From positions 46,282 through 110,281 of the forward strand of contig JALFNK010000011.1 of NCBI GenBank assembly GCA_022782405.1: DNA of 64,000 bases. The letters run 5' to 3'. Below, in pieces: positions 47,970 to 57,923 of the stretch. The position numbers were made by a program, and so were the translations under genes. Each line of letters opens with the position of its first letter. The stretch's first letter is position 1. Source of the stretch: Alistipes sp. (GTDB lineage: Bacteria; Bacteroidota; Bacteroidia; Bacteroidales; Rikenellaceae). A model generated the notes under the pieces. The model made no database searches. It was not told the origin of the DNA and was given only the letters and a program-made list of their open reading frames with translations.

Positions 47970-50591
47970 TTATTTCACCTGTTCCGAGATCAGCTCCACG
48001 GCCTTGTCGATCGCAGCCTGAAGCCCGTCGGGATTCTTGCCGCCGGCCGTAGCAAAGAAGGCCTGACCGCCACCGCCGCCCTGCATGAGCTTCGCGGCCT
48101 CGCGGACCACCGCACCGGCATTCGCTCCGCGGGCCGTGATCTCATCGCCGAGCATCACCGTCAACGTCGGCTTGCCATCGACGAGCGACCCGACAACTAA
48201 GACCAGTTTCGGCAGACGCTGGCGCAAATTATAGGCCAGATCCTTGACAAAATCGGGACGTCGGTCGGTCTGCATGCTGAACAGGCACATGCCGTCACGC
48301 TCGGGGGTAGACGAGGCGATCTTGTCGGCCCATTGGGACACCTGTTCGCGGCGCATTGCCTCGACCTCCTTCGAAAGCTGCTCATTACTCTCGAGCATCT
48401 TCTTGACAGCCTGCACGACCTGCGGGTTGTTGAGATACTCGGCAATATCGTGCATCGTATCCTCGGCAGCGTAGAGAATCTTCTCGGCCTGCTCGCCCGT
48501 AACGGCCTCGATACGGCGCACGCCGGCCGAGATGGCGCTTTCCGAGAGAATCTTGAAGAAGCCGATGGTTCCCGTCGAACGGGTGTGCGTACCGCCGCAC
48601 AGCTCGACCGAATCACCGAAGCGGACCATGCGGACCCGGTCGCCGTACTTCTCGCCGAAGAGCATCATCGCTCCGGCGGCCGCAGCCTCCTCCTTCGTGG
48701 CGTTACGGTTCTCCTCAAGCGGATCGTCGGCACGCACGGCACGGTTCACAAGTCGCTCCACCTCGCGCAGCTGCTCCGGCGTAACCTTCTGGAAGTGCGA
48801 GAAGTCGAAGCGAAGCATCTCGGGCGTTACGAGCGATCCCTTCTGCTCGACATGGTTGCCCAGCACCTTGCGCAACGCGGCGTGCATGAGGTGCGTGGCC
48901 GTATGGTTGTTGGCCGCCGACTGCCGCTTTTCGGCATCCACGACGGCATGGAACGGAGCTTCGGGATTCTCGGGAAGCGTCTCGACGATATGGATGATCA
49001 GACCGTTCTCCTTCTCGGTAGCTACGATCTCTATGCGCTCGTTGGCGCTCTCGATATAACCCGTATCGCCGATCTGACCGCCCGAATTGCCGTAGAAGGG
49101 CGTGCGGTCGAAGACCAGCTGGTAGGTCGTGCGGCCCTTCGAGGTAACGCGGCGGTAACGCGCGATGCGCACCTCGTCGGTCAGCGTGTCGTAACCCGTA
49201 AAGACGCTCTCCTTGATCGGGAGCAGCTCCACCCAGTCGTCCGTCGCCACGGCAGCAGCGTTGCGCGAACGCGCCTTCTGCGCCTGCAGCTCCTCCTCGA
49301 ACGATGCGAGATCGACACCGACACCCTGCTCGCGGGCGATGAGTTCCGTCAGGTCGATCGGGAACCCGAAAGTATCATAGAGGACAAAAGCATGCTTGCC
49401 CGAGATGAGCTCCTTGCCTTCGCTCTTCGTACGGGCGATGACGCCGTCGAGCAGGTTGATGCCCGTGGCCAGCGTACGCAGGAAGGAGGACTCCTCCTCC
49501 TCGATGACCTTCTCGATAAGGGTCTGCTGCGCCTTCAGCTCGGGGAACTGTCCGCCCATCTGCTCCACAAGCCCCGCAACCAGTTTGCAGAGCGTCGGTT
49601 CGGTGAAGCCCAGATAGGTGTAGCCGTAACGCACGGCACGACGCAGAATGCGGCGGATCACATAGCCCGCCTTGACATTCGAGGGAAGCTGTCCGTCGGC
49701 GATCGAGAAGGCAATGGCACGCAGGTGGTCGGCCATCACACGCATGGCGACGTCCGCCTTTTCGTCCTCACCGTAGCGCTTGCCCGAAAGGGCCGCGATG
49801 CGGCCGATCGTCGGCTGGAAAACGTCCGTATCGTAGTTCGATTTCTTACCCTGCAGGATCATGCAGAGGCGCTCGAAGCCCATACCCGTATCGACATTGC
49901 GCGCCGGAAGCTCCTCGAGCGAACCGTTGGCCTTGCGGTTGAACTGCATGAAGACCAGGTTCCAGATCTCGATGACCTGCGGATGGCCCGCATTGACCAT
50001 CTCGCGGCCCGGCTTGGCAGCAATCTCCGCCTCGTCGCGCAGGTCGAAGTGAATCTCCGAGCAGGGACCGCAGGGGCCCGTCTCGCCCATCTCCCAGAAG
50101 TTGTCGTGCTTGTTGCCGCGAATGATGTGATCCTCCGGGAGGAAGCGCTTCCAGTAGTCGTAGGCCTCCTGGTCGAACGGCACGCCGTCCTCCTCCGAAC
50201 CCTCGAATACCGTGGCGTACATCCGCTCGGCAGGCAGTTTGTAAACATCGTGCAGCAGCTCCCAGGCCCATTCGATCGCCTCCTTCTTGAAGTAGTCGCC
50301 GTAGGACCAGTTGCCCAGCATCTCGAACATCGTGTGGTGGTAGGTGTCGTGCCCGACCTCCTCCAGGTCGTTGTGCTTGCCCGAAACGCGCAGACACTTC
50401 TGCGTATCGGCCGCACGCGGATATTTGCGGGGAGCGTTGCCCAGGAAAATATCCTTAAACTGATTCATGCCCGCATTGGTGAACATCAGCGTGGGGTCGC
50501 CCTTGACGACCATCGGCGCCGAAGGCACAATCTGGTGCCCCTTCGATGCGAAGAAGTCGAGAAAGGCCCGGCGAATTTGGTTCGATTCCAT
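47970..50591 (-). CDS. alaS: alanyl-tRNA synthetase
   Basis: An 873-residue class II synthetase. The N-terminal aminoacylation domain starts [19 protein letters not shown]; an editing domain follows with the zinc-site [12 protein letters not shown] (His about 562 and 566) and [13 protein letters not shown] (Cys and His about 663-667). The C-Ala domain ends with [22 protein letters not shown]. Length and order are standard. It shares a short divergent region with the M23 peptidase unit, and is followed by gpmI. Confidence 0.98.
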   Translation of the reverse strand: MESNQIRRAFLDFFASKGHQIVPSAPMVVKGDPTLMFTNAGMNQFKDIFLGNAPRKYPRAADTQKCLRVSGKHNDLEEVGHDTYHHTMFEMLGNWSYGDYFKKEAIEWAWELLHDVYKLPAERMYATVFEGSEEDGVPFDQEAYDYWKRFLPEDHIIRGNKHDNFWEMGETGPCGPCSEIHFDLRDEAEIAAKPGREMVNAGHPQVIEIWNLVFMQFNRKANGSLEELPARNVDTGMGFERLCMILQGKKSNYDTDVFQPTIGRIAALSGKRYGEDEKADVAMRVMADHLRAIAFSIADGQLPSNVKAGYVIRRILRRAVRYGYTYLGFTEPTLCKLVAGLVEQMGGQFPELKAQQTLIEKVIEEEESSFLRTLATGINLLDGVIARTKSEGKELISGKHAFVLYDTFGFPIDLTELIAREQGVGVDLASFEEELQAQKARSRNAAAVATDDWVELLPIKESVFTGYDTLTDEVRIARYRRVTSKGRTTYQLVFDRTPFYGNSGGQIGDTGYIESANERIEIVATEKENGLIIHIVETLPENPEAPFHAVVDAEKRQSAANNHTATHLMHAALRKVLGNHVEQKGSLVTPEMLRFDFSHFQKVTPEQLREVERLVNRAVRADDPLEENRNATKEEAAAAGAMMLFGEKYGDRVRMVRFGDSVELCGGTHTRSTGTIGFFKILSESAISAGVRRIEAVTGEQAEKILYAAEDTMHDIAEYLNNPQVVQAVKKMLESNEQLSKEVEAMRREQVSQWADKIASSTPERDGMCLFSMQTDRRPDFVKDLAYNLRQRLPKLVLVVGSLVDGKPTLTVMLGDEITARGANAGAVVREAAKLMQGGGGGQAFFATAGGKNPDGLQAAIDKAVELISEQVK

Positions 50592-50632
50592 GAGATATAC
50601 TTTTTTCCGAATTTATGCGTTCCTGTTTTCGG

Positions 50633-50664
50633 GTTGCAAAATTACACAATTAAAGTTAAATTTG
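50633..50664 (+). promoter_or_regulatory. promoter of the M23 peptidase unit, overlapping the alaS promoter
   Basis: GTTG (50633-50636), 20 bases, TAAATTTG (50657-50664), 28 bases before the ATG at 50693. On the minus strand TAATTTTG (50637-50644) is a consensus -7 box for alaS; the two promoters overlap back to back. Confidence 0.65.
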
Positions 50665-50692
50665 CACCCTATCAAAGGGAGTTTTTTCCGCA

Positions 50693-51715
50693 ATGGAGCA
50701 AAAAGAGGAGGGTTTCACAACGCAGCGTCTCGCCCACGAGGCGCACATTCTCACGCATGAGGCACAAGTCCTCACGCGCGAGGTCATTACGGCCCCCTTC
50801 CGGTTGAAAACCTACCGGCTGATACGCAAGATTCTCATCGGCTTCATCCTTGCCTCCGTGGCGAACGTTCTCTTCTCCTACTTCTTCTACACGCCCAAGA
50901 TGTACCGCATCCTGAGCGACAACCGCGAACTTGCGATCCGCTACCGCATCCTTCAGGACCGTATCCGCACCGCCCAGCGCAAGGTCGATGAGATCCGCCA
51001 CCGCGACAACGGCGTCTACCGGGCGCTCTTCGCCACCGACACGCTCTCCATACCCGGCGTGTGGCAGTCCTATCCCGATACGAAATACGCCTCGATGGCA
51101 GACGACGACTACGCCCCGCTGATGATCGGAACGTGGAAACAGCTCGATGCCCTGGCCCGCACGATCTATCTCGAATCGGTTTCATTCGACGAGCTGCAGC
51201 TGCTTTCGAAAAACAAGGAACAGCTTTCGACCGCCGTGCCCGCCATCTGGCCCATCGACCGCAAGGCATTACACAACAACCACATAGGTGCTTTCAACCC
51301 GAGGCGGTTCCACCCTATCCTGCACCGTATCGTAGCCCACGAAGGCATCGATCTCGGATGCGACCGCGGCACGCCGGTATATGCTACAGGAGACGCGACC
51401 GTGGAACTGGCCCAGGGCTCGGGTTACAACGGCGGCTACGGGCACCAGGTACTGCTCAACCATGAATTCGGATACAAGACCCGCTACGCCCACTTGAGCG
51501 ACGTGCTCGTCAAGCCCGGCGACAAGGTCAAACGCGGACAGCTCATCGCCCGCACGGGCAATACGGGGCGCTCGTCGGGGCCGCACCTCCACTACGAGGT
51601 GATCCACAAGGGCATCCCGGTAAATCCGATCAACTACTTCAACCGCAACATGTCGGCCGAAGAGTACGAACAGCTCATGGAAAACCTCCGGGAGACCAAC
51701 TTCGAAAAGTATTGA
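50693..51715 (+). CDS. M23-family peptidoglycan metallopeptidase (first of tandem pair)
   Basis: A 340-residue protein with one membrane helix (about 42-62, ILIGFILASVANVLFSYFFY), a coiled-coil-like segment (about 70-110) and a C-terminal LytM/M23 domain. Zinc and catalytic residues are HEGIDLGCD (His and Asp), the second His in YAHLSD and HLHYE in SSGPHLHYEV. The metal site looks complete, so it is probably an active DD-endopeptidase in the periplasm. It lies 1 base before the second M23 gene and is related to it. Confidence 0.92.
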   Translation: MEQKEEGFTTQRLAHEAHILTHEAQVLTREVITAPFRLKTYRLIRKILIGFILASVANVLFSYFFYTPKMYRILSDNRELAIRYRILQDRIRTAQRKVDEIRHRDNGVYRALFATDTLSIPGVWQSYPDTKYASMADDDYAPLMIGTWKQLDALARTIYLESVSFDELQLLSKNKEQLSTAVPAIWPIDRKALHNNHIGAFNPRRFHPILHRIVAHEGIDLGCDRGTPVYATGDATVELAQGSGYNGGYGHQVLLNHEFGYKTRYAHLSDVLVKPGDKVKRGQLIARTGNTGRSSGPHLHYEVIHKGIPVNPINYFNRNMSAEEYEQLMENLRETNFEKY

Positions 51716-51716
51716 C

Positions 51717-52667
51717 ATGACCGGAAAGAAAGATCTCATAAAGCTCCGCAAACGCCGTCGTCGCAAACAGCGGATCATCCGCACGACAATCCACCTGTTC
51801 GTATGGATCGGCGTCGTCGTGCTCTACTATATCGGCTTTTCGATCTTCTTCGACACGCCGGTTGAATATGAGATGAAACACTCCACGGACCGGCTCCACA
51901 GCGAATACGAAACACTTTCACAACGATACGACTCCCTGCAGACCGTACTCGACAACCTCCGGGAACGCGACCGCAGCGTCTTCCGCATTCTTTTCGAATC
52001 GGACCCCTACGATTTCGACTCGGAGTACGAGCAGCAGCAGAGCCTCACCTACGAGAAAATCGTGGACCGCTCGACACGCCGGCTCAAACGGGAACTCCGC
52101 GACCGTATCTCCGACATGGAACAGCAGCTCGCACGTCTGAACGCCTCCTACCTGGCCCTGCAGGAGCGAATCGACTCCGCGGGCCGCAACTGCGACCGCA
52201 TCCCCTCGATCCAGCCCGTGATCAACAAACAGCTCACCCTGCTCACGGCCTCTTACGGCATGCGCATACACCCCTTCTACAAGACGCTGCAGTCGCACCA
52301 GGGCGTCGATTACACCATCCCCGAAGGTTCGCGCGTTTTCGCCACAGCCGACGGAGTGGTGCGCGACGTGGCGACCCGCAACTCCACACACGGCCTGACG
52401 GTGGTCATCGACCACGGCAACGGTTACGAAACCTCCTACAGCCACCTCTCGAAGACCAACGTCCGCCGCGGGCAGAGCGTCCGCCGCGGCGATATCATCG
52501 CCCTCTCGGGCGACACGGGCCTCTCGCTTGCCCCGCACCTCCACTACGAAGTGCGCTACAACGGCATGCGCGTGGACCCGATCCACTACTTCTTCATGGA
52601 ACTCTCGCCTTCGGAGTACCAGCGTCTGATACGCATTGCGCAATCAGGCATGCAGGCCTTCGATTGA
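51717..52667 (+). CDS. M23-family peptidoglycan metallopeptidase (second of tandem pair)
   Basis: A 316-residue paralogue of the preceding gene: basic N-terminus (KLRKRRRRKQRIIR), membrane helix (about 24-44), coiled-coil region (about 60-150) and M23 domain. The metal site is present: HQGVDYTIP, YSHLSK and APHLHYEV. The pair probably arose by duplication and may work as partners in cell-wall remodelling. It begins 1 base after the first peptidase stop and is followed after 15 bases by a HAD hydrolase. Confidence 0.92.
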   Translation: MTGKKDLIKLRKRRRRKQRIIRTTIHLFVWIGVVVLYYIGFSIFFDTPVEYEMKHSTDRLHSEYETLSQRYDSLQTVLDNLRERDRSVFRILFESDPYDFDSEYEQQQSLTYEKIVDRSTRRLKRELRDRISDMEQQLARLNASYLALQERIDSAGRNCDRIPSIQPVINKQLTLLTASYGMRIHPFYKTLQSHQGVDYTIPEGSRVFATADGVVRDVATRNSTHGLTVVIDHGNGYETSYSHLSKTNVRRGQSVRRGDIIALSGDTGLSLAPHLHYEVRYNGMRVDPIHYFFMELSPSEYQRLIRIAQSGMQAFD

Positions 52668-52682
52668 CACTCCTTTCGCAAG

Positions 52683-53336
52683 ATGACTGACAATACCCGA
52701 ATCCGGCTGCTGCTGCTCGATTTCGACGGCACGCTTGCCGACACGCGGCGGGCCAATACGCTTGCCTATGTTGCTACGTTGCGCGAAGCGGGATATACGC
52801 TCTCCGAGGAGGAGTACGCCGCCCGCTATTTCGGCATGCGCTGCGATGAATTCCTCACCCGTTTCGGCATCCAGGACCCCGCGGAACGCGACCGCCTGCG
52901 GCGCCGCAAGATCGAGCTCTACCCCACCTTCTTCGACACGCTGCGGCTCAACCGGCCGCTGTGGGATTTCTGCTGCCAATTCCGCGCTCGGGGCGGCCGC
53001 GTATGGATCGTCTCGACGGGAAGCCGCGAGAACATCGAAAACGCCATGCGCCACCTCGGAATCGGAGGCCCCGAAACGGCGGACAAGTCTGTCGGGACCG
53101 GTTTCGACACGGTCCATGAAAAAGGCCGGGCAGAAGCAAAAGCTCCGCTCGGCCGTGTGGACGGCATTTTGGCCGGTCCCGATATCGTACACAGCAAGCC
53201 TGCGCCCAACTGTTTTCTGGAGGCCATGCGCCGCGAAGGATGCACGCCCCGCGAAACGCTGATCTTCGAGGATTCGGAGATCGGCATCGAAGCAGCACGC
53301 CGCAGCGGCGCCGGCTACTTCGTTGTCAAACTCTGA
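52683..53336 (+). CDS. HAD-superfamily hydrolase (phosphoglycolate-phosphatase-like)
   Basis: A 217-residue HAD protein with motif I LLLDFDGTLADT, motif II VWIVSTGSRENIE, the Lys motif HSKPAPNCFLEAM and motif IV LIFEDSEIGIEAARRSGA. Between motifs II and III an insertion (about 125-160, GGPETADKSVGTGFDTVHEK) is unusual for the group and has no clear match. The cap region is of the alpha-helical type. Likely a sugar-phosphate or nucleotide phosphatase; the substrate is unknown. It ends the M23 operon. Confidence 0.88.
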   Translation: MTDNTRIRLLLLDFDGTLADTRRANTLAYVATLREAGYTLSEEEYAARYFGMRCDEFLTRFGIQDPAERDRLRRRKIELYPTFFDTLRLNRPLWDFCCQFRARGGRVWIVSTGSRENIENAMRHLGIGGPETADKSVGTGFDTVHEKGRAEAKAPLGRVDGILAGPDIVHSKPAPNCFLEAMRREGCTPRETLIFEDSEIGIEAARRSGAGYFVVKL

Positions 53337-53341
53337 CGCGG

Positions 53342-53590
53342 CTACCGACCCCGCTCCGCAGGTCGTTCGGGAGGCGGGGGCATTTCACCCTTCTTGGGCT
53401 TCTTGGGTTTCTTGGGCTTTTTGGGTTTTTCCGGATGAACGGGATGCCGGGGATGGTCGGGATGCGGAGGAGGAGGTGCCTCGTGAGGCGGCCGGGGCGG
53501 CCGAGGTCGGGGCGGCCGATGCACGGCGCAGGAAGAAACGAGCAGCGCCATCAAAATCAGGCACAGGCTCCAGAACTTTCGCATTTTCAT
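53342..53590 (-). CDS. small proline/lysine-rich lipoprotein
   Basis: An 82-residue protein: signal peptide with lipobox (LILMALLVSSCAVHR, Cys about residue 21) and then a low-complexity tail rich in Pro, His, Arg and Lys with four consecutive KKP-type repeats (PKKPKKPKKPKK). No family recognised. A near-consensus promoter lies right upstream (53619-53648, minus) and it overlaps no other real gene, ending 5 bases from the HAD stop. Similar tiny basic lipoproteins could bind cell wall or outer-membrane polymers, but this is a guess. Confidence 0.65.
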   Translation of the reverse strand: MKMRKFWSLCLILMALLVSSCAVHRPPRPRPPRPPHEAPPPPHPDHPRHPVHPEKPKKPKKPKKPKKGEMPPPPERPAERGR

Positions 53591-53618
53591 CGTGAGCGGA
53601 TATTAGGTTTTCGTCCCA

Positions 53619-53648
53619 TAAAGTTACACATTTTCTCCATATTGCAAA
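53619..53648 (-). promoter_or_regulatory. promoter of the small lipoprotein
   Basis: On the minus strand TTTG (53645-53648), 18 bases, TAACTTTA (53619-53626), one mismatch to consensus, 28 bases before the ATG. Confidence 0.55.
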
Positions 53649-53671
53649 ATTCGTGGAAAAACGTATCTTTG
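53641..53671 (+). promoter_or_regulatory. promoter of the DUF3667 gene
   Basis: ATTG (53641-53644), 19 bases, TATCTTTG (53664-53671), ending 23 bases before the ATG at 53695. Overlaps the divergent lipoprotein promoter by a few bases. Confidence 0.7.
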
Positions 53672-53694
53672 TACATTCTTTTTCCGAGCAAACG

Positions 53695-54978
53695 ATGAAG
53701 AAATCCGACCCCCGGCAACATAATCCCGAAAACTCCGAAGAGAAACCGGCCGATATGACAACGACAAACACTCCGCAGAAGCCGGAGGCTCCGACGCCGG
53801 ACGAAACCCCTGCAAAAAGGGAATCGCCCTGGCGGCAGCGGCTCGAACAACGGAGAAGGGCCATCCTCCGGCAGATCGAATACAACCGGCTGCGCCGTAT
53901 CCGCCACAAATCGGTACCCGGCTACACGCATTGCAAAAACTGCGGCGAACGGCTCTACGGCATGTACTGCCACCGCTGCGGACAATACGCCCTCGATCCG
54001 GAACAGCCTTTTTGGAAATACTTCAAACAATACTTCGAGAACGTCTATCAGTTCGACAGCAAGGTCTGGCAGACGCTCTGGCTGCTCTTCCGCCGCCCGG
54101 GGATGCTGACGCTGGAGTTCAATGCCGGGAAGATCAACTCCTACGTTCATCCGCTGCGGCTGTTCATGTTCATCTCGGCACTCTTCTTTCTGGCCGTAGC
54201 CTTTTTCATTCCCGAAGCCGACAAGGCCCTGAACGCCTCGCAAAAGCAGCTTTCGTCCCTACGAGACCCGGTAGTTCTCCAATCGCTTCAAAACGAATTC
54301 ACGGAGGATATCGACGCCCTCAATCGGGATACGGTCGTCTGGGTGGGAGGCGCACGCACGGTCTTCGACGGACTGGAGTCGCTGGCCGAAGTCTACGACC
54401 GCCCGGGACCCGACACACTGCAGGTCCGCCTCCCGAAGTTCCTGCTGGAAGACAGGTTTCTCGTCGCGGCACCCCGGGATTCGATCTACTGGAGCAGCGA
54501 AGACCCCCAGCGTCCCGGCGCCCGGTCCGAGCAGAATGAAGTGCAGCAGCTCCACCGCAAAATGGTCTACGAGGAGGTCATCGGCTGGTTTTCGAAGTGG
54601 CTGCCCGTGATCCTGCTGCTCTTCATCCCCTTCTTCGCCCTGCTGCTGCGCCTTTTCTTCCGCAGGAGCCGGATGCACTACATGGGCCACTTCGTTACGG
54701 CGCTGCATCTGCACTCCGTGCAACTCATCCTGGTCTTCATCCTGCTGCTCGGCGCCCGCTGGATCGACCGGACGGGAAACTACGCGCTTCTGCTGCTCGT
54801 GCTCTACCTGCTGCACATGGTTTTCGCCTTCCACCGCATCTACCGCGACAGTTGGGGCAAAACAGCCGTCAAGGCTGTGCTCATCCACGGATTCTACATG
54901 ACCGTGATGACCGTCGTGCTCTTCGCGATCTTCATCCGGCTCATCTTCCCGCTTATGGAAGAAAACGGATGGTGGTAA
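53695..54978 (+). CDS. DUF3667 zinc-ribbon membrane protein
   Basis: A 427-residue protein. A Pro/Glu-rich N-terminal region (about 1-75) is followed by a zinc ribbon (CKNCGERLYGMYCHRCGQ) and the DUF3667 core (FWKYFKQYFENVYQFDSKVW, about 100-160). Helices lie near 165-185, 300-325, 345-365, 370-390 and 400-425. ATG 53695 was chosen since the -7 box ends at 53671; an ATG at 53653 lies in front of it. The function of the family is unknown. It is a single gene ending in a terminator. Confidence 0.87.
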   Translation: MKKSDPRQHNPENSEEKPADMTTTNTPQKPEAPTPDETPAKRESPWRQRLEQRRRAILRQIEYNRLRRIRHKSVPGYTHCKNCGERLYGMYCHRCGQYALDPEQPFWKYFKQYFENVYQFDSKVWQTLWLLFRRPGMLTLEFNAGKINSYVHPLRLFMFISALFFLAVAFFIPEADKALNASQKQLSSLRDPVVLQSLQNEFTEDIDALNRDTVVWVGGARTVFDGLESLAEVYDRPGPDTLQVRLPKFLLEDRFLVAAPRDSIYWSSEDPQRPGARSEQNEVQQLHRKMVYEEVIGWFSKWLPVILLLFIPFFALLLRLFFRRSRMHYMGHFVTALHLHSVQLILVFILLLGARWIDRTGNYALLLLVLYLLHMVFAFHRIYRDSWGKTAVKAVLIHGFYMTVMTVVLFAIFIRLIFPLMEENGWW

Positions 54979-55005
54979 TATCCTCCACGGACAGTCCGAT
55001 ATCAA

Positions 55006-55044
55006 AAGCCCCGCAATGCCGTATGGATTGCGGGGCTTGTTTTT
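55006..55044. terminator. bidirectional terminator between the DUF3667 and AddB-like genes
   Basis: AAGCCCCGCAAT pairs with ATTGCGGGGCTT across a 9-base loop, with T-runs on both sides. Confidence 0.9.
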
Positions 55045-55055
55045 CGGACGTGTTC

Positions 55056-57896
55056 CTATCGTTTGCAGATGACGTTGAAATCGCAGTAGCAGCAGGTATC
55101 CGGGTCCGCGCACTGACGGAACGGCACACCGGGATCGTAGATTTCGGCAAGGGTTTCGCGCACGAATTTCTCGAAAGGTTCCGCATAGCGGGAATAAGGG
55201 GCACCGACAAGACCTTCGCCATGATCTACAAGCAGCGGCGAATACTCCTCGCCATGCATCGCCCGTACATAGTAGAGCGACGGTATGGCGTCGGTTCCCT
55301 GACCGCGGTAGAGCATCATGGCATAGAGCAGCGTCTGAAGGATATTCGACAGGCGCTGCTTGCCCGTGCCATGGAACAGGCTCTCCAGACCGTCGAACTC
55401 CAGATGCGGAGCCCCGGTCTTGTAGTCCACCACACGCAGCGTACCGTCATCCAGGCGGTCGATACGGTCGGCAATACCCGAAAATTTCATCGTCCGCGGG
55501 CCATCCGCCGTCCCGAACTCGAAACCGTAGGCCACCTCCCGTTCGAGTCCTTCGACGCGGAACGCATCGTGCGCGGCATCATAGGGCATCACGCCTCCCT
55601 TGAGATAGCGGACGACAATATCCTTGACCAGCACCAGATTGCCCGTATAGTCGGAAGCTGTAGCCTTCGGGTCCTTCAGGTAATGTTCGTTGATAGCCGC
55701 CTCGACGGCTGCGGCGACTTCGCCCGAACGGAGCAGGGCCCGCAGCGTCTCTCCGGGATGGACCTCCCCTTCGACGCGGGCGTACAGGCGCTGCACGGCG
55801 GCATGGAGAATCGTTCCGAACATCGGGGCGTCGATCTCCTCGGAGATCTCGTCATCGGCATCGAGCCTTGCCACAGAGTGGAAATAGAAACGCAGCGGAC
55901 AGGCGACATAACGGAAAAAAGCCGTAGGCGAAAGCGTCGCTTTCGATGCCGGGTCGGTAAAACGGCCAAGACTCTGCAGGACATGTTCATCCTTCGCCAC
56001 CTCGATCGGCGCCGCAGCGGCGAGATTGACATCGACACCCGCCTCGATGCGCTGCAACGGAAAACCGCTTTCGTACTCCAACTGGCGGATGTAACGGCTC
56101 GGTTCGCCCGTGGACTTGTCGTCGGCATGGGAGCAATAGAGCATCCAGACACGGCGGGCGCGCTGGATCAGTCGGTAGAAATAATAGGCATAGACCCCTT
56201 CGTGGTGCTCGGGTGTGGGCAATCCGTAGGCTGCCCGCAAATTGTAGGGGATAAACGAGGACTGCACGGTACGGTTGCCCGGGAAATTGTCGTCGTTCAT
56301 CGAGAGAATCACGACATTTTCGAAGTCGAGGTTGCGCGTCTCGAGGATTCCCATGATCTGGACGCCCTCGAGCGGCTCCCCCTCGTAAGGGATGCGCAGC
56401 GTCTGCAGATGGCGGCGCAATAGCGAGACGTAGACCTCCGGCGTAGGATCGAGCGCACACTCCTCCAGCGAATTGCGCAACCGCACGATCTCCTCGGCAA
56501 TGACAGCCAGGAACTCCACACGCTCCCGGGCATCTTCGCCCTCGCAGGGATTCTTCGCCACGGCAGCGATCACCTCCGAGAGCCAGTCGGAAAGCGCCCG
56601 CCAGTCGGGAGCGGCCCGAAAGACCTGTCGCAGCAGATCGTTCTGTCCGAGCCAGGAGGCATCCACGGCGATGCGTCGCTCGCGGACAATCTCGTCCTGA
56701 AGACTTCGCATCCGTGCAGCATCGCACCCGGCCAGGTATGGATGTGCCAACAGTCCGACGACATCGGCATGATAGAATGTACAGCCCTCCCCTTTCGTCC
56801 GACGATGGTGCTGCAGCTCCACGAGGCGTTCGACAAACGTATAGGCCAGGCTCGACCGCAGCGGATAGCCCATCGTTACATTGACAGACCCCAGCCGGGA
56901 GGGAAGCGCGTGCAGCAACGGCAGCAACAGATTCTCGTCCGTCAGCACGACGGCCGTCTCCTTGCCCGGAGGGGCCTGTTCGGCAAGGCGTTCGAGAATC
57001 GTCGCCACATATTTGCACTGCACGGCATTCGAACAGGCCGCCACCGCAGTCAGCTCTTTCGTCTTCGACATGGCATCGTGCGTCAGCTCCGCACGCGGCG
57101 GGAAACGCACGATATTCTCACGGATGAACATCCCGGCCTCCTGTTCGGGTCGGTCGCGGTAATAGGAGTCGTAATCCCAGTAAAAATCGGTCTCGGCCGC
57201 CGTAGACAGGAAGCCGAAGAGGATCTTTTCGCACTCGGAGAGGGCGTTGAAGCCCGCCACGACAAAGCGCCGCGGGCGGTCGAACGAAAACGATCCTTCG
57301 CGGATACGGTCCGCAGCGGCACGCTGCACCATACCGTTATAGGCGATGCCCAATCCCGCGAGCCGCTCGCGGAAACGGTGATAGATGGGGCCCAGCGTCC
57401 GCCAGATCGCCAAAAAACGCCGTTTCTCCTCCGAAAGGTCCGCTTCGGCACCGAGCGACGACCAGAAGGCGATGATCCGCAGCTGTGCCGGTGTAAGATA
57501 GGAGATGTCGGCTTCGATCTCCTTGATCTGTTCGATGTTGCGGAAAAGCATCGAAGCGTCGATCCGGTATTTGTCGATCGTGTCGAAGTCCGCAAGAAGC
57601 ATGTCGCCCCAGAAATAGAAGCGATCGAACGTCTCGGTATGATATTCCGAATAGATGCGGTAGAGTTCGGTGATCAGCCGCAGGCGGTCGCCCGTGCGAA
57701 GGCCCGAGACCTCGGTCATCAGCTCATCGACGGTCGTCCACTCGGGCTGCCACATCGGGCGTTGGACGATGTGCGAAAGCGCCTCGGTGAAGAAGAGCCG
57801 GGCGCGGCGCGACGGAAAGAGCACGGCGCGGTCGGCAAGTGTCTCTCCGTAGCGGGCATAAAGATCCGCAGCTACTTCTCCCAGAAAGGTCTTCAT
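55056..57896 (-). CDS. AddB-like PD-(D/E)XK nuclease subunit with Fe-S cluster motif
   Basis: A 946-residue protein. Residues about 1-600 show a degenerate UvrD/AddB-type helicase body (LFPSRRARLFFTEAL instead of a Walker A). The C-terminal third has the RecB-like nuclease: VVDYKTGAPHLEF near residue 822. A Cys in YVACPLRFYFHS near residue 664 and the C-terminal CADPDTCCYCDFNVIC are consistent with the AddB 4Fe-4S cluster. It should pair with the AddA-like protein at 58826-61990 to resect double-strand breaks. The start chosen is ATG 57896 (MKTFLGEVAADLYARYG); a TTG at 57923 would add 9 residues. Confidence 0.88.
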   Translation of the reverse strand: MKTFLGEVAADLYARYGETLADRAVLFPSRRARLFFTEALSHIVQRPMWQPEWTTVDELMTEVSGLRTGDRLRLITELYRIYSEYHTETFDRFYFWGDMLLADFDTIDKYRIDASMLFRNIEQIKEIEADISYLTPAQLRIIAFWSSLGAEADLSEEKRRFLAIWRTLGPIYHRFRERLAGLGIAYNGMVQRAAADRIREGSFSFDRPRRFVVAGFNALSECEKILFGFLSTAAETDFYWDYDSYYRDRPEQEAGMFIRENIVRFPPRAELTHDAMSKTKELTAVAACSNAVQCKYVATILERLAEQAPPGKETAVVLTDENLLLPLLHALPSRLGSVNVTMGYPLRSSLAYTFVERLVELQHHRRTKGEGCTFYHADVVGLLAHPYLAGCDAARMRSLQDEIVRERRIAVDASWLGQNDLLRQVFRAAPDWRALSDWLSEVIAAVAKNPCEGEDARERVEFLAVIAEEIVRLRNSLEECALDPTPEVYVSLLRRHLQTLRIPYEGEPLEGVQIMGILETRNLDFENVVILSMNDDNFPGNRTVQSSFIPYNLRAAYGLPTPEHHEGVYAYYFYRLIQRARRVWMLYCSHADDKSTGEPSRYIRQLEYESGFPLQRIEAGVDVNLAAAAPIEVAKDEHVLQSLGRFTDPASKATLSPTAFFRYVACPLRFYFHSVARLDADDEISEEIDAPMFGTILHAAVQRLYARVEGEVHPGETLRALLRSGEVAAAVEAAINEHYLKDPKATASDYTGNLVLVKDIVVRYLKGGVMPYDAAHDAFRVEGLEREVAYGFEFGTADGPRTMKFSGIADRIDRLDDGTLRVVDYKTGAPHLEFDGLESLFHGTGKQRLSNILQTLLYAMMLYRGQGTDAIPSLYYVRAMHGEEYSPLLVDHGEGLVGAPYSRYAEPFEKFVRETLAEIYDPGVPFRQCADPDTCCYCDFNVICKR

Positions 57897-57923
57897 GGAT
57901 CGAACAGAATACGGCAGGACCAA

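Noticed and set aside
53392..53430. Short near-repeats (CTTGGG/TTGGGT) as a possible CRISPR or regulatory repeat.
   Set aside because: They encode the Lys-Lys-Pro repeats of the small lipoprotein on the minus strand.
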